From positions 1 to 64,000 of the forward strand of contig PBGD01000007.1 in the NCBI GenBank assembly GCA_002718895.1: a DNA stretch of 64,000 nt, in the 5' to 3' direction. Source of the stretch: Flavobacteriales bacterium. GTDB lineage: Bacteria; Bacteroidota; Bacteroidia; Flavobacteriales; TMED113. Shown in pieces: positions 58,639 through 64,000 of this stretch; the first letter of the stretch is position 1, and the number at the start of each line of letters is the position of its first letter. The translations under genes were made by a program, and so were the position numbers. Below the pieces are notes generated by a model. The model was not told where the DNA came from and searched no databases. It saw nothing but the letters and a program-made list of their open reading frames with translations.

Positions 58639-59820
58639 ATGGCCACTCAAGATCATTTTGTTTCACCGGATTATTATCTTTTAGATGAATTGTTATCAGA
58701 AGAACACCTTTTGATCAGAAAAACTATTAGAGATTTTGTTAAGAAAGAAATTTCTCCAATTATTGAAGAAGTTTGTCAATCTTGTACTTTCCCTAAGAGT
58801 ATTTTACCTAAATTAGGACAGTTAGGTTGTTTCGGTTCATTTATTCCTAGTAAATTTGGTGGCGCAGAATTAGATCAAATTTCTTACGGATTAATTATGC
58901 AAGAACTTGAACGTGGTGACTCTGGCATTAGATCAACAGCATCAGTTCAATCTTCTTTAGTCATGTATCCTATTTATCAATATGGATCAGATTTTCATAG
59001 AGAAAAGTATTTGAAAAAACTTGCTTCCGGAGAATTAATAGGATGCTTTGGTTTAACTGAACCAAATCACGGTTCCAATCCAGCCGGCATGGAAAGTAAC
59101 TTTATTGACAAAGGTGAGTATTTTTTATTAAATGGAGCTAAATTATGGATATCAAATTCTCCCTTTGCCGACCTTGCTATTGTTTGGGCTAAAAATGAGG
59201 CTGGTAGAATTCAGGGACTAATTGTTGAAACAGAATTGGAAGGTGTGTCAGCCCCAGAAACACACAATAAATGGTCTTTGAGAGGTTCTGTCACTGGAGA
59301 ATTAATTTTTGAAAATGTAAAAGTGCCTAAGGAAAATTTGTTACCAGGTAAGGATGGTCTTGGTGCACCATTGGGATGTCTAGATAGTGCTAGATATGGA
59401 ATTGCATGGGGTGCAATCGGCGCTGCCATGGATTGCTATGATACAGCTCTTCGCTATTCTTTAGAACGCAATCAATTTGGTCGACCTATTGGATCATTTC
59501 AGCTCCAACAAAAAAAATTAGCAGAAATGATTACAGAAATTACAAAAGCTCAATTTTTAACTTGGAGGTTGGGTGTTTTGAAAAACCAAAATAAAGCTAC
59601 ATCAGCTCAAATTTCAATGGCTAAAAGAAACAATGTTGATATGGCGTTAAGTATTGCTCGAAATGCTAGGCAGATTTTAGGTGGCATGGGTATAACAGGT
59701 GAGTACCCTATAATGCGACACATGATGAACTTGGAATCAGTAGTAACATATGAGGGCACACATGATATACATCTTCTTATTACAGGTCTCGATATTACAG
59801 GCTTAAATGCGTTTAAGTAA
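58639..59820 (+). CDS. Acyl-CoA dehydrogenase, glutaryl-CoA dehydrogenase-like (ORF track begins 58612)
   Basis: GCFGLTEPNHGSNPAGMES, WSLRGSVTGELIFENVKVPKENLLPG, RYGIAWGAIGAAMDCYDTALRYSLERNQFGRPI, VVTYEGTHDIHLLITGLDITG. Confidence 0.93.
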   Translation: MATQDHFVSPDYYLLDELLSEEHLLIRKTIRDFVKKEISPIIEEVCQSCTFPKSILPKLGQLGCFGSFIPSKFGGAELDQISYGLIMQELERGDSGIRSTASVQSSLVMYPIYQYGSDFHREKYLKKLASGELIGCFGLTEPNHGSNPAGMESNFIDKGEYFLLNGAKLWISNSPFADLAIVWAKNEAGRIQGLIVETELEGVSAPETHNKWSLRGSVTGELIFENVKVPKENLLPGKDGLGAPLGCLDSARYGIAWGAIGAAMDCYDTALRYSLERNQFGRPIGSFQLQQKKLAEMITEITKAQFLTWRLGVLKNQNKATSAQISMAKRNNVDMALSIARNARQILGGMGITGEYPIMRHMMNLESVVTYEGTHDIHLLITGLDITGLNAFK

Positions 59821-59865
59821 TTGTACTGTAAACAGGATATTGAAAATAAAAATTAGCTTTATCTA

Positions 59866-61674
59866 TTAACCTTCGCAGCTTTCACAATCTTTTTTTTGTT
59901 TAAATTTCTGTGCAGCATTCATGCTATGTTGATAATACAAAGATTTTAAACCCAATTTCCAGGCAGTAATATAAATTTTATTTATTTCTTTGGCAGTCAT
60001 GTCAGGATGAATCATAATATTTACAGATTGTCCTTGATCAATATAATTCTGCCTATTAGCTGCTTGATATATAATATCTATTTGATCAATTTCCGAGTAT
60101 GTTTTAAATACGCTTTTTTCTTGATCAGATAAACATTCTAAATGTTGAACAGAACCATCTCTGTCTCGAATGCTATTCCAAACTTCCTGATTATTTTCGC
60201 CTTTTGTTTCTAATAAATTAACTAAAAAAGGATTTTTAATGGTTGTTTTTATTTTAGCAATATCTTTAACATAGATATTAGACCAAATTGGTTCAATACC
60301 CTGAGAAACTTGACCTAAAATAAATGCAGATGATGTTGTAGGAGCTATTGCATTTAGAGTAGTATTTCTTCTGCCATAATTTTTCAAAACTTTTGGTTCG
60401 CCAAATTTTTCGGCTAATTTTTCAGATGCTCGATATGATTTTTCTTTAATTAATTTAAATATTTCATTATTTAAGTTAAATGCATCAGTACTATTGAATG
60501 GTAACATTTTGGATTGTAGGAATGAATGCCACCCTAGCACACCTAGTCCCAGGGCACGATTTTCTTTTGCGAAGTTATAGGCCCGTTCCATAAATAAAAA
60601 TGTTTGATTATCTTCTCTGTCAGATGAGTCTCTATAAACCTCAAGTTTTTCAAGAAATTCAGTGATTACTGCATCTAAAAAATAGACCATTGTTTCTACA
60701 GCATCAGTTTCTTTCCACTTGTCGTAGTGAAGTATATTAATAGAGGAGAGAACGCAGACAAATGACCAGTTTTCATTTGATGGGAGCATAATCTCCGTAC
60801 ATAAGTTACTTGCATTTATCATACATTTTTTATCGCGATATACTTTAGGTGACCCATCGTTTGCTTTATCTTTGAAGAAAATATAAGGATAACCAATTTC
60901 TCCTCTTCTTTGAATCACTTTAGCCCATATGTTTCTTTTTTCCTTATCTCCATCTATCATTTCTTTCATCCATTTATCTGTCACACTAACTCCGTGTGTT
61001 AATTCTTGAATCGGGTTACCCTCGGTTCCAATATCTAAAAACTCTGAAATATCTTCATGCTCAACTGGGAGGTAGGGTGAAAATCTTCCTCTTCTCACTG
61101 AACCCTGGCTTACCACGTCTACCATTGTTTCAAAAAGTTGCATTATGTGGACGGATCCAGATGCTTGACCATTATTTTTTACTGGGGCACCTCTGTGTCT
61201 AATATTCCCAAAATATCCAGACGTGCCTCCACCTAGCTTTGACATCATACCAACTTCGGATTGGGTGTATAAAATATTACCCATGTCATCATCAATGTTC
61301 GAACCAAAACAACTAATAGGTAAGCCTCTTTTTTTTCCAAAATTTGACCAAACAGGTGATGCTAATGAATAAAAACCTTCGGACATATATTTATAAAACT
61401 TGTCACTATATCCATCAATACCTAGAATTTGCTCAGCTCTATTTGCAATTTGTCTAATACGTGTTTCTGCTTCAATATCTTCGGGTATGTATCCTGCCGC
61501 TAAGAAGGCACGGCTATTTTTTGTTAGCCATTTAAATGTTCCGGATTCATTTTTATGTTTTATTTGCTTGTTTTTTAATTGTTTTTTTCTAGCATCTAAT
61601 AGAACATCTTGATGAGTTTTATGAGGGTCTAATTCTGCTTTTTCTAATTTGTTATTTAAAATTGTTTTTTTCAT
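59866..61674 (-). CDS. nrdA: Ribonucleoside-diphosphate reductase alpha subunit (no N-terminal ATP-cone)
   Basis: LASPVWSNFGKKRGLPISCFGSNIDD, MMSKLGGGTSGYFGNIRHRGAPV, SNLCTEIMLPS, C-terminal CESCEG. Confidence 0.95.
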   Translation of the reverse strand: MKKTILNNKLEKAELDPHKTHQDVLLDARKKQLKNKQIKHKNESGTFKWLTKNSRAFLAAGYIPEDIEAETRIRQIANRAEQILGIDGYSDKFYKYMSEGFYSLASPVWSNFGKKRGLPISCFGSNIDDDMGNILYTQSEVGMMSKLGGGTSGYFGNIRHRGAPVKNNGQASGSVHIMQLFETMVDVVSQGSVRRGRFSPYLPVEHEDISEFLDIGTEGNPIQELTHGVSVTDKWMKEMIDGDKEKRNIWAKVIQRRGEIGYPYIFFKDKANDGSPKVYRDKKCMINASNLCTEIMLPSNENWSFVCVLSSINILHYDKWKETDAVETMVYFLDAVITEFLEKLEVYRDSSDREDNQTFLFMERAYNFAKENRALGLGVLGWHSFLQSKMLPFNSTDAFNLNNEIFKLIKEKSYRASEKLAEKFGEPKVLKNYGRRNTTLNAIAPTTSSAFILGQVSQGIEPIWSNIYVKDIAKIKTTIKNPFLVNLLETKGENNQEVWNSIRDRDGSVQHLECLSDQEKSVFKTYSEIDQIDIIYQAANRQNYIDQGQSVNIMIHPDMTAKEINKIYITAWKLGLKSLYYQHSMNAAQKFKQKKDCESCEG

Positions 61675-61676
61675 AT

Positions 61677-62957
61677 TTAAAAAAGGTCGTCGCCTGTTAT
61701 ACTTTGTGTTCTTTTACTGTAATTAATCGATCTTTTTACAAAAAAATCGCCATGTTTTGTTCCGATAATTTCATCATTAAACCATTCTGTTTGATTAACT
61801 AAATTATCTGTTGTCTCAAATACTTTATCAATCCCAATACTTTCTAAAGAACGATTAAATCTATCTTTTATAAACTCTTTAACTTGATTCTTAGGAAGGA
61901 AATCTAGTTCTCCTTCTTCAAATATCCAGTCAATAATTTTACTTTCAGCTGTATACGCTTCTTCACACATTTCTTGAACTTTCAATTTGTATTTATCGTC
62001 AAACCAATCTGGCTTTTCAGATCTAAGAATTTTAATTAAGTCTATGCCAAAGTCTCCATGAATTTGCTCTTCTTTAGAAGTTGCTTCAACCACGTTGGAT
62101 ATCCCCTTTAACATATTTTTATGTTTATTAAATGCCATAATAATTAAAAATTGAGAAAATAGAGAAACATGTTCTATAAAAAGAGAGAACAGTAAAATCG
62201 ATTCTGTGTATTCTTGAGCATTTTCACTTTTTGACTTAGCCAGAGCTGTTTCTAAGTATTTAACTCTTCTCATTATAACTGGCTTTTTTTTGAGGACTTC
62301 AAACTCTTTATTTAAACCTAGGATCTCTAATAAGTGTGAATATGCGTCTGCATGTCTGACTTCGCTCTCTGCAAATGTTGCACCTACTGATCCAATTTCA
62401 GGTTTGGGAATTTTATGATAGATATCACCCCAAAAAGTTTTTACAGCTACTTCAATTTGAGAAATTGCTAACATAGTATTTTTGATAGCATTTCTTTCAA
62501 TATGTGTAAGGCCTGTTTTAAAGTCTTGAATGTCGCTAGTAAAGTTAAACTCAGAATGAATCCAATATGAATGTCTAATTGCTGGAACATATTCATAAAG
62601 CTCAGGATATTCATATGGTTTTAAATTAATTCTTTTTTCAAACATGTTTCTTGCTCTTTTTTGAGCTTGTTGGTTTCTATAAAGTATATATGCTTTAGCT
62701 ACGTCAAGAAACTGACTTTTCATGAGAGTTTGCTCCACCAAATCTTGAATTTCTTCAACATTAGGGACATAATTTGGATTTTTTTCCTTTCTTTCAGACA
62801 GAGCTGAATAAACTTGTTCTGTGATCTTTTCAGCATCTTTTACATCCCCATTTTTAACAGAGAGCATTGCTTTTAGAATAGCATCTGTAATTTTTTCAAT
62901 TTCAAAAGGTTTTTTTGAAAAGTTTCTTTTAAAAATAGTATCAATTTTCATTTTCAA
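61677..62957 (-). CDS. nrdB: Ribonucleoside-diphosphate reductase beta subunit with N-terminal ATP-cone
   Basis: N-term IFKRNFSKKPFEIEKITDAILKAMLSVKNG...NVEEIQDLVEQTLMKSQFLDVAKAYILYRNQQ (ATP-cone); VGATFAESEVRHADAYSHLLEIL, EEQIHGDFGIDLI (R2 metal ligands). Confidence 0.95.
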   Translation of the reverse strand: MKMKIDTIFKRNFSKKPFEIEKITDAILKAMLSVKNGDVKDAEKITEQVYSALSERKEKNPNYVPNVEEIQDLVEQTLMKSQFLDVAKAYILYRNQQAQKRARNMFEKRINLKPYEYPELYEYVPAIRHSYWIHSEFNFTSDIQDFKTGLTHIERNAIKNTMLAISQIEVAVKTFWGDIYHKIPKPEIGSVGATFAESEVRHADAYSHLLEILGLNKEFEVLKKKPVIMRRVKYLETALAKSKSENAQEYTESILLFSLFIEHVSLFSQFLIIMAFNKHKNMLKGISNVVEATSKEEQIHGDFGIDLIKILRSEKPDWFDDKYKLKVQEMCEEAYTAESKIIDWIFEEGELDFLPKNQVKEFIKDRFNRSLESIGIDKVFETTDNLVNQTEWFNDEIIGTKHGDFFVKRSINYSKRTQSITGDDLF

Positions 62958-63466
62958 ATATTAGAATTTTATTATTATTCAGCTTAGGCTAAATTTACAA
63001 TTAAACGACGTCTATATCTCAGATTGATCAAAGACCTTTTTAACAAAACACGTGTTAATAAATAATATTTCATCATTTTTTAGATCTAATAATTATAACT
63101 CTATTTATACATCTATAAAACACAACATTGTTGATGTCATATATATAAAAACTTAGCACCGATTTATACAACATATAGTTAGCTATTTTAGTCACGAGTA
63201 AATGTCACAGATTTTATCTATCACAAAATAATCTCTCGGATTATGTACTGAAATATGCTGTTGGGGGCAAGTAACTTAATTTTGTAAAAAATCAATTACT
63301 GAAGGCAAATATTTAACATTAAATTAAATTTTACAATAAACTTTGAAAAATAAATTCATTTATTTTTTAACATTCATTGTTATTAACTTTTTGTATTAGA
63401 TTTGTTGTGTAGTTATTACTGGATTTAGTAATTTAAATTACAACTATTTTAATAAATTAAATTAGC

Positions 63467-64000
63467 GTGTTAGATTTAAAGAAAATTATAAGTCATTCTA
63501 AAGAATATGGTTTCATCTTTCCTTCAAGTGAAATATACGATGGTCTTTCAGCCATATATGATTATGGTCCCTTTGGCGTAGAATTAAAAAATAATATTAA
63601 AAATTATTGGTGGAAATCCATGGTTCAAGAAAATGAAAATATCGTAGGATTAGATTCATCGATATTTATGCATCCAAGAATATGGAAGGCCTCTGGCCAT
63701 GTTGATGCATTTAGCGATCCTTTAGTTGATAATAAAGATTCAAAGAAAAGATATCGTGCTGATACTTTAATTGAGGATCATGTAATAAAGATTCAAAAAA
63801 AAATTGATAAAGAAATTTTAAAGGGGGAGAAGAGATTTGGCGATGACTTTAATAATGAGAAATTTCAACAAACAAACACCAAAATAATAAAGTATAATAA
63901 AGAGATAAAAGCGATTAAACAAAAATTAAATAGTTCGTTACAACAAGATAATTTAATTGGTTTAAGTGAATTAATTGATCAATTGGATATAAAATGTCCC
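63467..64000 (+). CDS. glyS: Glycine--tRNA ligase, partial (runs off right edge), GTG start proposed
   Basis: Manual translation VLDLKKIISHSKEYGFIFPSSEIYDGLSAIYDYGPFGVELKNNIKNYWWKSMVQENENIVGLDSSIFMHPRIWKASGHVDAFSDPLVDNKDSKKRYRADTLIEDH..., open to the end. Confidence 0.93.
   Translation, partial: MLDLKKIISHSKEYGFIFPSSEIYDGLSAIYDYGPFGVELKNNIKNYWWKSMVQENENIVGLDSSIFMHPRIWKASGHVDAFSDPLVDNKDSKKRYRADTLIEDHVIKIQKKIDKEILKGEKRFGDDFNNEKFQQTNTKIIKYNKEIKAIKQKLNSSLQQDNLIGLSELIDQLDIKCP

Noticed and set aside
63160-63180. Possible NrdR box (ACAACATATAGTT) upstream of nrdB
   Set aside because: Only weak match to the NrdR consensus and no second properly spaced box seen.
1-64000. tRNA, rRNA, transposase/IS ends, prophage or toxin-antitoxin genes
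   Set aside because: Scanned for T-loop-like GGTTCGAATCC, long terminal inverted repeats and integrase/transposase motifs; none convincingly found. The YwqK-like protein is sometimes labelled an antitoxin, but it has a signal peptide and no toxin partner here.

Overview
Low-GC, gene-dense chromosomal segment from a marine-type Bacteroidota (Flavobacteriales-like; lineage is an inference from protein families, T9SS-like tails and Bacteroidota-only genes such as DUF4271 and Lacal_2735-like). From about 27.8 kb to the right end it is a conserved housekeeping block: metG, ldcA-like, pseudouridine synthase, histidine kinase, hemW-like, cyclase, ispG, M23 peptidase, tryptophan 2,3-dioxygenase, leuS, ftsX-DUF3098-uppP-truB-queA-ispD-rlmN-polyprenyl synthase-dnaG, DAHP synthase, rsmI, tdk, alr, O-antigen-ligase-like, ctpA-like, yidD-rnpA-hemD-DUF4271, gcdH-like, nrdA/nrdB and a truncated glyS. 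The left 27 kb is the accessory part. It holds five CotH-kinase-like secreted/envelope proteins with at least three different predicted anchoring modes. Interleaved with them are a metzincin protease with thrombospondin type 3 repeats, a Cys/Trp-rich four-repeat secreted protein, a possible glycosidase-like protein, a patatin-like lipase, an acyltransferase and a YwqK-like protein ending in a (His-Gly)n tail. Four secreted proteins share an 'IYDDGxVxKK' C-terminal motif resembling a T9SS sorting tail. The most noteworthy candidates are this CotH/secretome cluster, the Cys-rich repeat protein, and an ATP-cone domain on NrdB rather than NrdA. No tRNA, rRNA, CRISPR or transposon was recognised. 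All assignments are from reading protein motifs; no searches were run.
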